Assembly: GCF_018638295.1 (NCBI RefSeq)
Contig: NZ_JABTTS010000002.1
Coordinates: 1-64,000, forward strand
Reading direction: 5' to 3'
Source: Streptomyces sp. CHD11
Lineage (GTDB): Bacteria > Actinomycetota > Actinomycetes > Streptomycetales > Streptomycetaceae
Length of the DNA stretch: 64,000 bases
In this document: positions 47,117-56,497 of the stretch, one piece after another
Layout: the number at the start of each line of letters is the position of its first letter
Position numbering within the stretch: the stretch's first letter is position 1
Translations under genes and position numbers: made by a program
The notes under the pieces: generated by a model
Told to the model about the DNA's origin: nothing
Seen by the model: the letters and a program-made list of their open reading frames with translations, nothing else
The model's database searches: none

Positions 47117-47839
47117 TCACGAGGTGGCCTCCAGGGCCTCTTCCAGGGTGAACGCCTTGGCGTACAGGGCCTTGCCGACGATGGCGCCCTCGACGCCGAG
47201 CGGGACGAGCGCGGCGATGGCGCGCAGGTCGTCGAGGGACGAGACGCCGCCGGAGGCGACGACGGGGCGGCCGGTGGCGGCGCAGACGTTCTTCAGCAGG
47301 TCCAGGTTGGGGCCCTGGAGGGTGCCGTCCTTGGCGATGTCGGTGACGACGTAGCGGGCGCAGCCCTCCTTGTCGAGGCGCTCCAGCGTCTCGTAGAGGT
47401 CGCCGCCGTCGCGGGTCCAGCCCCGGCCGCGCAGCGTGGTGCCGCGTACGTCGAGGCCGACGGCGATCTTGTCGCCGTGCTCGGCGATGACCCTGGCGAC
47501 CCATTCGGGGGTCTCCAGGGCGGCGGTGCCGAGGTTGACGCGGGTGCAGCCGGTGGCGAGGGCGGCGGCGAGGGTGTCGTCGTCGCGGATGCCGCCGGAC
47601 AGCTCCACCTTGATGTCCATCGCTCCCGCGACCTCGGCGATCAGCGCGCGGTTGTCACCGGTGCCGAAGGCGGCGTCGAGGTCGACCAGGTGCAGCCACT
47701 CGGCGCCCGAGCGCTGCCAGGCGAGCGCGGCCTCCAGGGGCGATCCGTACGACGTTTCCGTCCCGGACTCCCCGTGCACGAGGCGGACGGCCTGGCCGTC
47801 GCGGACGTCGACGGCGGGGAGGAGTTCGAGCTTGGCCAT
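47117..47839 (-). CDS. priA: bifunctional phosphoribosyl isomerase PriA (HisA/TrpF)
   Basis: This 240-residue TIM barrel isomerises ProFAR in histidine synthesis. In Streptomyces and relatives the same enzyme also isomerises phosphoribosylanthranilate for tryptophan. [20 protein letters not shown] has the catalytic Asp11. [57 protein letters not shown] and the second catalytic Asp in [17 protein letters not shown] complete the set. No trpF occurs among the trp genes in this window, which supports the dual role. The ATG at 47839 lies four bases after the hisH stop. Confidence 0.95.
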   Translation of the reverse strand: MAKLELLPAVDVRDGQAVRLVHGESGTETSYGSPLEAALAWQRSGAEWLHLVDLDAAFGTGDNRALIAEVAGAMDIKVELSGGIRDDDTLAAALATGCTRVNLGTAALETPEWVARVIAEHGDKIAVGLDVRGTTLRGRGWTRDGGDLYETLERLDKEGCARYVVTDIAKDGTLQGPNLDLLKNVCAATGRPVVASGGVSSLDDLRAIAALVPLGVEGAIVGKALYAKAFTLEEALEATS

Positions 47840-47843
47840 GTCT

Positions 47844-48485
47844 CTACAGGGTTCCGATCCAGTTGGTGAGGAGCTGGGCGCCGGCGTCGCCGGACTTCTC
47901 GGGGTGGAACTGGGTGGCCCACAGGGGGCCGTTCTCGACCGCGGCCACGAACGGCTCGCCGTGGGTGGACCAGGTGACCAGCGGAGCGCGGATCGCCGGG
48001 TTCGTGGTCCGAAGCGTCCAGTCGTGCACGGCGTAGGAGTGCACGAAGTAGAAGCGGGCGTCCGCGTCGAGGCCGGCGAACAGCTCGGAGCCGGCCGGGG
48101 CCTCCACGGTGTTCCAGCCCATGTGGGGCACGATCGGGGCCTGGAGCGGCTCGACCGAGCCGGGCCATTCGTCGAGGCCCTCGCTCTGCACGCCGTGCTC
48201 GATGCCCCGCGCGAAGAGGATCTGCATGCCGACACAGATGCCCATCACCGGGCGGCCGCCGGACAGCCTGCGGTCGACGATCCAGTCACCGCGCGCCTCC
48301 TTCAGGCCTTTCATGCAGGAGGCGAAGGCGCCGACGCCGGGCACCAGCAGACCGTCGGCGTTCATGGCCGTGTCGAAGTCGCCGGTGATCTCGACGTCGG
48401 CTCCCGCGCGGGCGAGGGCCCGCTCGGCGGAGCGGACGTTGCCGAAGCCGTAGTCGAAGACCACGACCTTCTTGGTGGCGCTCAC
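47844..48485 (-). CDS. hisH: imidazole glycerol phosphate synthase subunit HisH
   Basis: This 213-residue class I glutamine amidotransferase channels ammonia to HisF. The nucleophile Cys84 lies in [36 protein letters not shown] and [16 protein letters not shown] are conserved, and the His/Glu of the triad lie in [15 protein letters not shown]. The GTG start at 48485 follows the 52-codon membrane ORF by only four bases. Confidence 0.97.
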   Translation of the reverse strand: MSATKKVVVFDYGFGNVRSAERALARAGADVEITGDFDTAMNADGLLVPGVGAFASCMKGLKEARGDWIVDRRLSGGRPVMGICVGMQILFARGIEHGVQSEGLDEWPGSVEPLQAPIVPHMGWNTVEAPAGSELFAGLDADARFYFVHSYAVHDWTLRTTNPAIRAPLVTWSTHGEPFVAAVENGPLWATQFHPEKSGDAGAQLLTNWIGTL

Positions 48486-48489
48486 AGGG

Positions 48490-48648
48490 TCACACCTCCA
48501 GGTACAGAAGGCCCGTGCCGAGACACATCGCGGCGCCGACCGACAGCAGCACGATGAGGTTCCTGGGCATCTTCTGCTTGGCGAAGGAGATGATCCCGCC
48601 GACGAAGAACAGGCCGACGACGATCAGGACCGTGGACATTCCGTTCAT
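48490..48648 (-). CDS. 52-residue membrane protein inside the his operon
   Basis: The ATG at 48648 to TGA at 48490 encodes 52 residues. Two hydrophobic stretches ([18 protein letters not shown] and [20 protein letters not shown]) are joined by a basic turn (KQKMPRN), a small helical hairpin membrane protein. It fills the hisB-hisH gap exactly, three bases after the hisB stop and four before hisH. Codon use has GC-rich third positions like its neighbours. I believe similar small ORFs occur here in other streptomycetes; function unknown. Confidence 0.8.
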   Translation of the reverse strand: MNGMSTVLIVVGLFFVGGIISFAKQKMPRNLIVLLSVGAAMCLGTGLLYLEV

Positions 48649-48651
48649 GGC

Positions 48652-49245
48652 TTACAGCGCGCCCTTCGTGGAGGGCAGGATGCCGGCCGCGCGGGGGTCG
48701 CGTTCGGACGCGTAGCGCAGGGCGCGGGCGAGCGCCTTGAACTGGCACTCCACGATGTGGTGCGCGTTGCGCCCGTAGGGCACGTGCACGTGCAGGGCGA
48801 CCTGGGCCTGGGCGACGAAGGACTCCAGGATGTGCCGGGTCATCGTGGTGTCGTACTCGCCGATCATCGGCGCCATCTTCTCGGGCTCGGTGTGCACGAG
48901 GTAGGGGCGGCCGGACAGGTCGACGGTGACCTGGGCGAGGGACTCGTCCAGGGGCACCGTGCAGTTGCCGAAGCGGTAGATGCCCACCTTGTCGCCGAGC
49001 GCCTGCTTGAAGGCGGCGCCGAGCGCGAGGGCGGTGTCCTCGATGGTGTGGTGGGAGTCGATGTGCAGGTCGCCCTCGGTCTTCACCGTCAGGTCGAACA
49101 GACCGTGCCGGCCGATCTGGTCGAGCATGTGGTCGTAGAAGCCGACCCCGGTGGAGATCTCGGTCTTCCCGGTGCCGTCGAGGTCGATCTCGACGAGGAC
49201 GGACGTTTCCTTGGTGGTGCGTTCCACGCGTCCAACGCGGCTCAT
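48652..49245 (-). CDS. hisB: imidazoleglycerol-phosphate dehydratase
   Basis: This 197-residue monofunctional HisB lacks the phosphatase domain found in enterobacteria. Manganese-binding motifs are [35 protein letters not shown] and [20 protein letters not shown]. The C-terminal IPSTKGAL-type ending is present (ILPSTKGAL). The start is the ATG at 49245, overlapping the hisC stop by ATGA (49242-49245). Confidence 0.97.
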   Translation of the reverse strand: MSRVGRVERTTKETSVLVEIDLDGTGKTEISTGVGFYDHMLDQIGRHGLFDLTVKTEGDLHIDSHHTIEDTALALGAAFKQALGDKVGIYRFGNCTVPLDESLAQVTVDLSGRPYLVHTEPEKMAPMIGEYDTTMTRHILESFVAQAQVALHVHVPYGRNAHHIVECQFKALARALRYASERDPRAAGILPSTKGAL

Positions 49246-50351
49246 ACGCTCTGCTCCTTCTTGATCTCACGTACCGCGTCGAGGAACGCGTCGTTCTCGG
49301 CCGGGGTGCCCGCGGTGACCCGCAGCCATCCCGGTACGCCGTTGTCCCGGACCAGGACGCCCCGGTCGAGGATCTCGCGCCAGACGGCGTGGGAGTCCCC
49401 GAACCTGCCGAACTGGACGAAGTTCGCGTCGGACTCGGTGACGTCGTAGCCGAGCGCGCGCAGTTCGACGACCAGCCGGTCGCGCTCGGCCTTCAGCTGC
49501 TCGACGTAACCCAGCAGCGTGTCGGTGTGTTCCAGGGCGGCCAGTGCGGTCGCCTGGGTGACGGCGGACAGGTGGTACGGCAGCCGCACCAGCTGGACGG
49601 CGTCGACGACGGCCGGGTGCGCGGCCAGGTAACCGAGGCGCAGGCCCGCCGCACCGAAGGCCTTGGACATGGTGCGGGAGATCACCAGGTTCGGGCGTCC
49701 GTCGAGCAGCGGGAGCAGCGAGCCGCCGTGGCTGAACTCGATGTACGCCTCGTCCACGACCACCATCGACGGCCCCGCCGCCTGGGCGGCCTCGTACAGC
49801 GCGAGGACCGTCCCGGCGGGGACCGCGTTGCCGGTGGGGTTGTTGGGGGTGGTGACGAAGACGACGTCGGGACGGTGCTCGGCGATGGCCTGCCCGGCGG
49901 CGGCGAGGTCGATGGTGAAGTCGTCGTGGCGGGGCCCGGAGATCCAGCCGGTGCCGGTGCCGCGGGAGATCAGGGCGTGCATCGAGTAGGAGGGCTCGAA
50001 GCCGATCGCCGTGCGGCCCGGTCCGCCGAAGGTCTGCAGCAGTTGCTGGAGGACCTCGTTGGATCCGTTGGCCGCCCAGACGTTCTCCAGGGCGACCGGG
50101 TGGCCGGCCGTCCGGGTCAGGTACTCGGCCAGCCCGGTGCGCAGTTCGACCGCGTCCCGGTCGGGGTAGCGGTTGAGGTGCCGGGCGGCCTCACGGACCC
50201 GCTCGGCGATCCGGTCGACCAGCGGCCCGGGCAGCGGGTAGGGGTTCTCGTTGGTGTTCAGCCGGACGGGGACGTCCAGCTGGGGCGCGCCGTAGGGGGA
50301 CTTGCCGCGCAGCTCGTCCCGTACGGGGAGATCGTCGATTCCGAAGCTCAC
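49242..50351 (-). CDS. hisC: histidinol-phosphate aminotransferase
   Basis: This 369-residue PLP aminotransferase is of fold type [21 protein letters not shown], the PLP-contact region [51 protein letters not shown] and the PLP Lys in [18 protein letters not shown] are conserved. The ATG at 50351 overlaps the hisD stop by four bases (50348-50351). Confidence 0.97.
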   Translation of the reverse strand: MSFGIDDLPVRDELRGKSPYGAPQLDVPVRLNTNENPYPLPGPLVDRIAERVREAARHLNRYPDRDAVELRTGLAEYLTRTAGHPVALENVWAANGSNEVLQQLLQTFGGPGRTAIGFEPSYSMHALISRGTGTGWISGPRHDDFTIDLAAAGQAIAEHRPDVVFVTTPNNPTGNAVPAGTVLALYEAAQAAGPSMVVVDEAYIEFSHGGSLLPLLDGRPNLVISRTMSKAFGAAGLRLGYLAAHPAVVDAVQLVRLPYHLSAVTQATALAALEHTDTLLGYVEQLKAERDRLVVELRALGYDVTESDANFVQFGRFGDSHAVWREILDRGVLVRDNGVPGWLRVTAGTPAENDAFLDAVREIKKEQSV

Positions 50352-51673
50352 TTGTTCTCAGGCACCTTCCACCCGAACCTTGCCTTGACCGCCGCGCCGT
50401 GCGCGGGCAGGTCCTCCGCCTCCGCCAGCGTGACCACATGGTGCGCGACCTCGGCCAGCGCGTCCTCGCTGTAGTCGACGATGTGGATGCCGCGCAGGAA
50501 GGACTGCACGGACAGGCCCGAGGAGTGGCAGGCGCAGCCGCCGGTGGGCAGGACGTGGTTGGAGCCGGCCGCGTAGTCGCCGAGGGAGACCGGGGACCAG
50601 GGGCCGACGAAGACCGCGCCCGCGTTGCGCACCCGGTCGGCGACGGCGGCGGCCGCGGCGGTCTGGATCTCCAGGTGCTCGGCGCCGTAGGCCTCGACGA
50701 CCCGCAGGCCCTCGTCGATGCCGTCGACCAGGACGATCGCGGACTGGCGGCCGGACAGGGCCGGGACGATCCGCTCGTCGATGTGCTTGCTGGCCTCGAC
50801 CTGCGGTTTCAGTTCCTTCTCCACCGCGTCCGCGAGCTCGGCCGAGTCGGTGACCAGGACGGCGGCGGCCAGCGGATCGTGCTCGGCCTGGCTGATCAGG
50901 TCGGAGGCCACGTGCACCGGGTCGGCCGTGGAGTCCGCGAGGATCGCGATCTCGGTCGGGCCGGCCTCGGCGTCGATGCCGATCCTGCCGGTGAAGTAGC
51001 GCTTGGCGGCGGCGACCCAGATGTTGCCGGGGCCGGTGACCATGTTGGCGGGCGGGCAGGACTCGGTGCCGTACGCGAACATCGCGACGGCGGTGGCGCC
51101 GCCCGCCGCGTAGACCTCGTCGACGCCGAGCAGCGCGCAGGCGGCGAGGATCGTCGGGTGCGGCAGCCCGCCGAAGTCGGCCTGGGCCGGGGAGGCGAGC
51201 GCGAGGGACGGGACACCGGCCTCCTGGGCGGGGACCACGTTCATGATCACGGAGGACGGGTAGACGGCCCGGCCGCCCGGCGCGTACAGCCCCACGCGGT
51301 CGACCGGTACCCACTTCTCCGTGACGGTCCCGCCGGGCACGACCTGGGTGGTGTGCGTGGTGCGGCGCTGCGCCCGGTGGACGAGCCGGGCGCGCCGGAT
51401 GGACTCCTCCAGGGCCGCGCGCACGGCCGGGTCGAGTTCCTCCAGGGCGCGCGTGAGAGCGGCGGCGGGGACGCGTACCCGGTCGAGCTCGACGCCGTCG
51501 AATCTCGCCGCGAAGTCGACCAGCGCCGCGTCGCCCCGATGATGCACGTCCTCGCAGATGGGCCGCACCTTCTCCAGGGCGGCCGCGACGTCGAAGTCGG
51601 CTCGGGGCAGCAGGTCGCGCAGGGCCGAACCCTCGGGAAGGGCGTCGCCGCGCAGATCGATTCGTGAGATCAC
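50348..51673 (-). CDS. hisD: histidinol dehydrogenase
   Basis: This 441-residue zinc/NAD enzyme performs the last two oxidations to histidine. [40 protein letters not shown] (the catalytic and zinc His), [30 protein letters not shown] and [20 protein letters not shown] are diagnostic. It is the first gene of the his operon. The 193 bases upstream hold the divergent promoters for his and the gene at 51867. Confidence 0.97.
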   Translation of the reverse strand: MISRIDLRGDALPEGSALRDLLPRADFDVAAALEKVRPICEDVHHRGDAALVDFAARFDGVELDRVRVPAAALTRALEELDPAVRAALEESIRRARLVHRAQRRTTHTTQVVPGGTVTEKWVPVDRVGLYAPGGRAVYPSSVIMNVVPAQEAGVPSLALASPAQADFGGLPHPTILAACALLGVDEVYAAGGATAVAMFAYGTESCPPANMVTGPGNIWVAAAKRYFTGRIGIDAEAGPTEIAILADSTADPVHVASDLISQAEHDPLAAAVLVTDSAELADAVEKELKPQVEASKHIDERIVPALSGRQSAIVLVDGIDEGLRVVEAYGAEHLEIQTAAAAAVADRVRNAGAVFVGPWSPVSLGDYAAGSNHVLPTGGCACHSSGLSVQSFLRGIHIVDYSEDALAEVAHHVVTLAEAEDLPAHGAAVKARFGWKVPENK

Positions 51674-51866
51674 GTGCTCAATTCTCTCAGACCGCGACCG
51701 TGGACCGTCCGCCTGTTCCAGTGGCTGATACGGACCCCCTCCGGTGACGGTCCGCGCACATGTCCGAGATCCTCTTCACTTTCCGTGTTCAACAGGTCAC
51801 CGCACCGGGCATCACCGGTTGTACGAAGGGACGAACCGACGAGTAGGTGAGGAGGAGGGGAGGTCC

Positions 51867-53444
51867 GTGACCCACGGTGCGGGACCGGGCGGCGCGGAGC
51901 CGCCGGAGGACCTGACCGCCGCGGAGGCCGGGATGTGGCAGGCCTTCCGCAACGGCAGTGTGTACGACCTGAGCAGCGGCGACACGGTCGTCGACGATCC
52001 GCACGGAGGTCATCCGTGGGGACCGGAGCGGACGGTCCGGGCGCGCGTGGTGTGCTGGCTGCTGCTGGACGGCCCGCCCGCGCTGGCCGGGCGGGTGTCG
52101 TCGCTGAAGCTGGCCGGTGTGCAGATCAGCGGAGTGCTCGATCTCGCCGGGGGCACGGTGGTGCCGTACTGGGAGCTGCGCGGCTGCCGCTTCGAGCGGG
52201 ACGTCCTGCTGCCGGAGACCCGGTTCACGACCGTGCGGATGGTGGACTGCTCGATCCCGCGCCTGGAGGCGGCCCGGCTGCACACCGAGGGCGATCTGCA
52301 TCTGCCGCGCTGCCGGTTCCCGGGCGGCATCCGGCTCACCGACGCGCGGATCGGTACGGATCTGCTGCTCAACCAGGCGATCGTGCACCGGGACCGCCAC
52401 GGCCGCTCGATAGCCGCCGACGGGCTGACCGTCGGGCAGGACCTCCAGGCGGAGATGCTGGAGTCGCACGGCGAGCTGAGCCTGCGCAGCGCGACGATCG
52501 GCGTCTCGCTGAGCCTGCGCGGCGCCCGGCTGGGCAACTCGCACGCCCGGCTCGCACTGAACGCCCCGCAGCTGACCGTGGAGCGCACGCTGTATCTGAC
52601 CCCGGCGGGAGTGGGCGCCCAGGCGCGCAGCGGGATGACGCCGGCGCGCGGGACGCGGATCCAGCGGTTCGAGTGCCGGGGCGGGGTGCGGCTGGACGAC
52701 GGCCGGTTCGGGGACGCGGTCGACTTCGAGGGTGCCCGGTTCCTCCTCACCGACGGGCAGGAGCTGTCGCTGCGCCGGGTGCAGACACCGGAGCTGCGGT
52801 TCCTCGGGGAGCGGCCGGCGCGCGGCAGGGTGGTGCTGTCGGGTGCGCGGGTGGTGAACCTGGTGGACCGGGCGGACAGCTGGCCGGGCCCCGGCCGGCT
52901 GCACATGGGCGGCTTCGTCTACGAGAACCTGGTGCCGCGCGGGCCGTTCCCGCTCGCGCTGCGGCTGCGCTGGGTGGACGCGGCGAGCGCCGAGTACAAC
53001 CCGGAACCGTACGAGCGGCTGGCCGCCGTGCTGCGGGAGAGCGGGGAGGACGAGGACGCCCGGGAGGTGCTGCTCGCCCGGCAGCGCCGCCGCCGCGAGA
53101 GCCTGCCGCTCGCGGGCAAGCTGTGGGGTTACGCGCAGGACTGGACGGTCGCGTACGGCTACCGGCCGGGCCGGGCCGCGGTGTGGATGGCGGTGCTGTG
53201 GGCGGCCGGCTCGGTGGCCTTCGCGCGCGCGGACCACCCACCGCTGAAGAGCGGTGAGCATCCGGCCTGGAATCCGGCGCTGTTCGCGCTGGACCTGCTG
53301 CTGCCGGTGATCGACCTGGGCCAGGTGGGCTTCTGGCAGCTGCGCGGCGTCTGGCAGTGGCTGTCGGCGGCGTTCGTCCTGCTGGGCTGGATCCTCGCGA
53401 CGACCGTGGCGGCGGGTGCGACGCGGACGCTGCGGCGCACGTAG
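51867..53444 (+). CDS. membrane protein with beta-helix-like N-terminal repeats
   Basis: This encodes 525 residues. Residues 55-330 show irregular repeats of about 20 residues with alternating hydrophobics (GVQISGVLDLAGGTVVPYWE; LRSATIGVSLSLRGARLG; DDGRFGDAVDFEGARFLL), suggesting a right-handed beta-helix similar to pentapeptide or bactofilin-like folds. Two or three hydrophobic C-terminal segments follow (AVWMAVLWAAGSVAFA, ALFALDLLLPVIDLGQVGFW, AFVLLGWILATTVAAGA). The GTG at 51867 has GGAGGAGG upstream. The N-terminal half would therefore face the cytoplasm ahead of a membrane anchor. No catalytic motif is seen; function unknown. Confidence 0.8.
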   Translation: MTHGAGPGGAEPPEDLTAAEAGMWQAFRNGSVYDLSSGDTVVDDPHGGHPWGPERTVRARVVCWLLLDGPPALAGRVSSLKLAGVQISGVLDLAGGTVVPYWELRGCRFERDVLLPETRFTTVRMVDCSIPRLEAARLHTEGDLHLPRCRFPGGIRLTDARIGTDLLLNQAIVHRDRHGRSIAADGLTVGQDLQAEMLESHGELSLRSATIGVSLSLRGARLGNSHARLALNAPQLTVERTLYLTPAGVGAQARSGMTPARGTRIQRFECRGGVRLDDGRFGDAVDFEGARFLLTDGQELSLRRVQTPELRFLGERPARGRVVLSGARVVNLVDRADSWPGPGRLHMGGFVYENLVPRGPFPLALRLRWVDAASAEYNPEPYERLAAVLRESGEDEDAREVLLARQRRRRESLPLAGKLWGYAQDWTVAYGYRPGRAAVWMAVLWAAGSVAFARADHPPLKSGEHPAWNPALFALDLLLPVIDLGQVGFWQLRGVWQWLSAAFVLLGWILATTVAAGATRTLRRT

Positions 53445-53780
53445 GCCGCGGGGGTGCGGGCCGGGGTGCGGGGTGCGGGCCGGTCTGGGTGCGGGGGTGC
53501 GGGGCCGGTCTGCGGTCTGTTCCGCGGTCTGTGAGGACGTGCGGGGCTTCGGGGCGGTGCGCGACCGTGGTGACGCGTGCGGGAGGTGAGGCCGGTACGC
53601 AGTCCGTGGTGATGGTGTGCGGCATGTGGGGCCGGTGTGTGACTCATGGGGCGGATGTGACCGCAGAGGGCGGCGCAACGTGAGGGGCGCTCTGTTTTTT
53701 GCCGGGCCTTGACCGATCCCCGTACAACTTTCCGCGACTTCCGTGCGCCCTCTGGCGCTGCTGTGAACTGCGGACTTTCA
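53445..53780. other. 336-base gap with a G-rich, quadruplex-prone tract
   Basis: The first 60 bases (53449-53507) contain at least six runs of three to five G, separated by short TGC or CC spacers, made of imperfect copies of GGGGTGCGGG. The rest has no gene signature. A T6 tract at 53695-53700 precedes a possible TTGACC -35 at about 53709. This is the presumed promoter region of the next gene. Confidence 0.5.
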
Positions 53781-54857
53781 ATGGTCGACACAATGGCTCT
53801 GCTGCACGGGTTCACCCGTACGTCCCGGGTGCGAGGAAGGACGGCGGGCGCCGCGCCCCCCGTCCCCGCCGTACTGCCCGGCGACGACGAGATACTCCTC
53901 GACGCGCCCGACGACGTGCTGGGCCCGGCCCTGGTCGGCGCCGCCGACGGCGACCACACAGGGGCCGCTGGGCTGCTCGCCGCCACCCGGCACACCCGCT
54001 CCTGGGAGCACCGCGACCGGTATGTGCGCCAGCTGGCCGCCTTCGCCCGCGCGCGCCCCGGATGGCTGGACACCTGGCGCGCCCTCGCCCCGCGCGACCC
54101 GGACGCGCTGCTGGTGGACGCGCAGCGCGCGGTGGACCACGCCTGGCAGTCACCGGCCCGCACCGAGCTGCTGCGCGAGGTGAGCCCGCTGATCACGGCC
54201 GCCGCCCGGGGCGACCACCGCGACCCGGTGCCCTGGCGCCTGGCCCTGGACCACGCCCGGGGCACGCGGGCCGGCCACACCTACTTCGGAGAGCTGTGGG
54301 AGGCGGCGGTACGGCGCGCCCCGCACCACCACGGCTGCCATGTCTCGGCCCTGCGCTACCTGGCGTCCTCCTGGCGCGGCGCGCACCGGGAATGCCTGGA
54401 CTTCGCGGACCGGGCCGCCCAGGACGCACCGGAGAACTCGCTCACGCAGACGCTGCCGCTGCGGGCGGCCTTCGGCTATCTGACCGACGACTGCGGTCCC
54501 GAGGTACCGCGGGAACGGCTCGAAGCGGCGGCCGACCGCGCCGGCGCGCTGTCCTCGCGCCTGCCCGCGAACGAGTCGTGGCCGGCCGAACCCCGCAACC
54601 TGCTGATCTACGTCCTGGTCCGCCTGGAACGCTGGCAGGACGCCCTGGACCAACTCCGTCTGACCGGCCCGTACGCCACCTCCTTTCCCTGGGACCGGGA
54701 CGCCGAGGACCCCCTCGGACGGTTCCTGGAGGTGCGCCAGGGGGTGTGCGCGGCGGCCGTGTCCGGCTCCCCCACGGCCGGAAACGGTGTGTCCGTCCCG
54801 GCTTCCGGCCGTCCGAGGAGTGGGCGGGGCGGTCGACTCCGCTCCGGCGACCATTAG
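53781..54857 (+). CDS. hypothetical helical protein, possibly TPR-like
   Basis: This encodes 358 residues from the ATG at 53781 (MVDTMALLHGFTR). The frame is open upstream to a TTG at 53709, and the choice of start is uncertain because no clear ribosome-binding site is visible. The protein is rich in Ala/Arg/Asp helices (RYVRQLAAFARARPGWLDTW; SALRYLASSWRGAHRECLDF; NLLIYVLVRLERWQDALDQL), spaced in a way that suggests TPR-type repeats. No signal peptide and no catalytic motif are seen. It ends 11 bases before the Lon-N domain gene, so the two are likely co-transcribed. Confidence 0.65.
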   Translation: MVDTMALLHGFTRTSRVRGRTAGAAPPVPAVLPGDDEILLDAPDDVLGPALVGAADGDHTGAAGLLAATRHTRSWEHRDRYVRQLAAFARARPGWLDTWRALAPRDPDALLVDAQRAVDHAWQSPARTELLREVSPLITAAARGDHRDPVPWRLALDHARGTRAGHTYFGELWEAAVRRAPHHHGCHVSALRYLASSWRGAHRECLDFADRAAQDAPENSLTQTLPLRAAFGYLTDDCGPEVPRERLEAAADRAGALSSRLPANESWPAEPRNLLIYVLVRLERWQDALDQLRLTGPYATSFPWDRDAEDPLGRFLEVRQGVCAAAVSGSPTAGNGVSVPASGRPRSGRGGRLRSGDH

Positions 54858-54868
54858 GCTTTTGCGTC

Positions 54869-55609
54869 GTGACCACCGTCCGGCTTCCGCTCTTCCCCCT
54901 GAACACGGTGCTGTTCCCGGGGCTCGTGCTCCCGCTCAACGTCTTCGAGGAGCGCTACCGCGCCATGATGCGCGACCTGCTGAAGACCCCGGAGGACGAG
55001 CCACGCCGGTTCGCCGTCGTGGCGATCCGGGACGGCCATGAGGTCGCGCCGAGCTCCCCCGGACTGCCCGACCCGACGGCCGTACCCGACCGGGGCCCGT
55101 CCGCGGGCTTCGGCCCCGAGCCGCTGCGCGCCCTCCACAAGGTGGGATGTGTCGCCGACGCGGCGACGGTCCGGGAGCGGCCCGACGGCTCCTTCGAGGT
55201 CCTGGCGACCGGGACGGCCCGGGTGCGGCTGCTGTCGGTCGATGCCTCGGGGCCCTATCTGACGGCCGAACTGGAGCCGGTCGAGGAAGAGGCGGGCGAG
55301 GAGCCGGGGGCGCTGGCGGAGGCGACGCTGCGGGCGTTCCGCCAGTACCAGAAGCGGCTGGCGGGAGCGCGGGAGCGGTCGCTGGCGACCGGCGCGGACC
55401 TGCCGGACGAGCCCGGGGTGGTCTCCTACCTGGTCGCCGCCGCGATGATGCTGGACACGCCGACGCGGCAGCGTCTGCTCCAGGCGCCGGACACCGCCTC
55501 CCGGCTCCGTGACGAGCTGAAACTCCTTCGCACGGAGACGGCCATCATCCGTAATCTGCCGTCGTTGCCGGCGTCGGAACTGACGCGCGGCCCGATGAGT
55601 CTCAACTGA
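54869..55609 (+). CDS. Lon N-terminal (substrate-binding) domain protein
   Basis: This encodes 246 residues resembling the N-terminal LAN domain of Lon protease without the ATPase or protease parts. The N-terminus VRLPLFPLNTVLFPGLVLPL, then NVFEERYRAMMRDLL, LHKVGCVADAATV and FEVLATGTARVRLL are typical, and a helical C-terminal half follows (QRLLQAPDTASRLRDELKLL). Stand-alone LAN proteins are common in actinobacteria, and their role is unknown. The start is the GTG at 54869. Confidence 0.9.
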   Translation: MTTVRLPLFPLNTVLFPGLVLPLNVFEERYRAMMRDLLKTPEDEPRRFAVVAIRDGHEVAPSSPGLPDPTAVPDRGPSAGFGPEPLRALHKVGCVADAATVRERPDGSFEVLATGTARVRLLSVDASGPYLTAELEPVEEEAGEEPGALAEATLRAFRQYQKRLAGARERSLATGADLPDEPGVVSYLVAAAMMLDTPTRQRLLQAPDTASRLRDELKLLRTETAIIRNLPSLPASELTRGPMSLN

Positions 55610-55637
55610 CCCACGACTGTCCGGAGCGGCGGCCATC

Positions 55638-56168
55638 ATGGCGAAGAAGTCCAGGAAACAGCAGCCCGGGGGAACACCCGCGACGGTGGCGCTCACAGCG
55701 GCCGGGGTGCCGTTCACGGTGCACTCCTACGACCACGACCCCGCCCACCCGTCGTACGGCGAGGAGGCGGCCGAGGCGATGGGGGTCGCGCCGGACCGGG
55801 TGTTCAAGACACTGGTGGCGGACGTCGACGGGGCGCTGACGGTGGCGGTGGTGCCGGTGGCGGGCCGGCTGGACCTCAAGGCCCTCGCGTCGGCGGCCGG
55901 CGGCAAGCGGGCGGCGATGGCCGACCCGGCGCTGGCGGAACGTACCACCGGGTACGTGCGGGGCGGGATCTCACCGCTGGGCCAGCGCAAGAGGCTGCCG
56001 ACGGTCGTGGACGAGTCGGCCACGCTGCACGACACGATCTGCGTCTCGGCCGGCCGCCGCGGCCTGGAGGTCGAACTCTCCCCCAAGGACCTGGCCGACC
56101 TCACCTCGGCGCACTTCGCCCCGATCGGACGCGTTCAGCCCCTCGACGGCAGACCCGACTTCGGCTGA
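55638..56168 (+). CDS. ybaK: Cys-tRNA(Pro) deacylase, YbaK/EbsC family
   Basis: This 176-residue single-domain trans-editing enzyme removes cysteine mis-attached to tRNA-Pro. ALTAAGVPFTVHSYDHDP, YGEEAAEAMGVAPDRVFKTL (with the catalytic Lys in FKTL), VAVVPVAGRLDLKALASAAG and GYVRGGISPLGQRKRLPTVV are the family motifs. The first 12 residues are basic (AKKSRKQQ). The start is the ATG at 55638, 28 bases after the Lon-N gene. A 24-codon basic ORF follows. Confidence 0.93.
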   Translation: MAKKSRKQQPGGTPATVALTAAGVPFTVHSYDHDPAHPSYGEEAAEAMGVAPDRVFKTLVADVDGALTVAVVPVAGRLDLKALASAAGGKRAAMADPALAERTTGYVRGGISPLGQRKRLPTVVDESATLHDTICVSAGRRGLEVELSPKDLADLTSAHFAPIGRVQPLDGRPDFG

Positions 56169-56179
56169 TCAGCAAGGGC

Positions 56180-56254
56180 ATGCCGAAGAGAACCCGCGGA
56201 CGCAAGTGGCGGACCAGGAAACACCGCGCCGACCACGGCCACCGCCCCGCCTGA
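56180..56254 (+). CDS. 24-residue basic peptide resembling ribosomal protein bL37
   Basis: The ATG at 56180 to TGA at 56254 encodes 24 residues beginning M-P-K-R-T-R-G-R-K-W and ending H-G-H-R-P-A. Over half are Arg, Lys or His. From memory, it resembles the 24-residue bL37 of mycobacterial ribosomes (pattern M-x-KR-x-R-K-x-R-x-RK ... A-x-HG-x-RP). AAGG lies just upstream at a short distance. It is 11 bases after ybaK and probably co-transcribed. It could be a second bL37 copy or an unrelated basic peptide. Confidence 0.55.
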   Translation: MPKRTRGRKWRTRKHRADHGHRPA

Positions 56255-56345
56255 CCTCCCCCGCAATCAGTCACCCCTCAGGGCTGCACGGGCAGCCACC
56301 ACAGCACCGCTGACGCCGGGCCCCCTCACGGCCCGGCCTCCCGGC

Positions 56346-56480
56346 CCCCGCGGACAGTCGTGCCGCAGGGCAGGGCGATGGGGGTCCCCCACGCTCGAGC
56401 GAAGCCGAGCGGGGGAGGGCAGGCGCGACAGCACCCCGCGAACACCGGGCAGCGCAGTCCACCCCCGCCGGGCCGCCACC
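56346..56480 (+). repeat. dispersed intergenic repeat, family A copy 2, interrupted by a second palindrome
   Basis: It begins CCCCGCGGACAGTCGTGCCG, like 35533, and ends with the same CCACCCCCGCC-GGGCCG block. Its centre differs: where copy 1 has GCGGCACGGGTGGGC, this copy holds the inverted repeat described in the next entry. Confidence 0.55.
56386..56415. repeat. palindromic repeat element (CCCCC-CGCTCG ... CGAGCGGGGG)
   Basis: CCCCCACGCTCG (56386-56397) and CGAGCGGGGG (56406-56415) pair around an eight-base loop. The GCTCGAGCGAAGC core is, from memory, a very common Streptomyces repeat. It may also end transcription between the convergent genes. Confidence 0.65.
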
Positions 56481-56497
56481 CGGGCCGGCCCGGGGAG

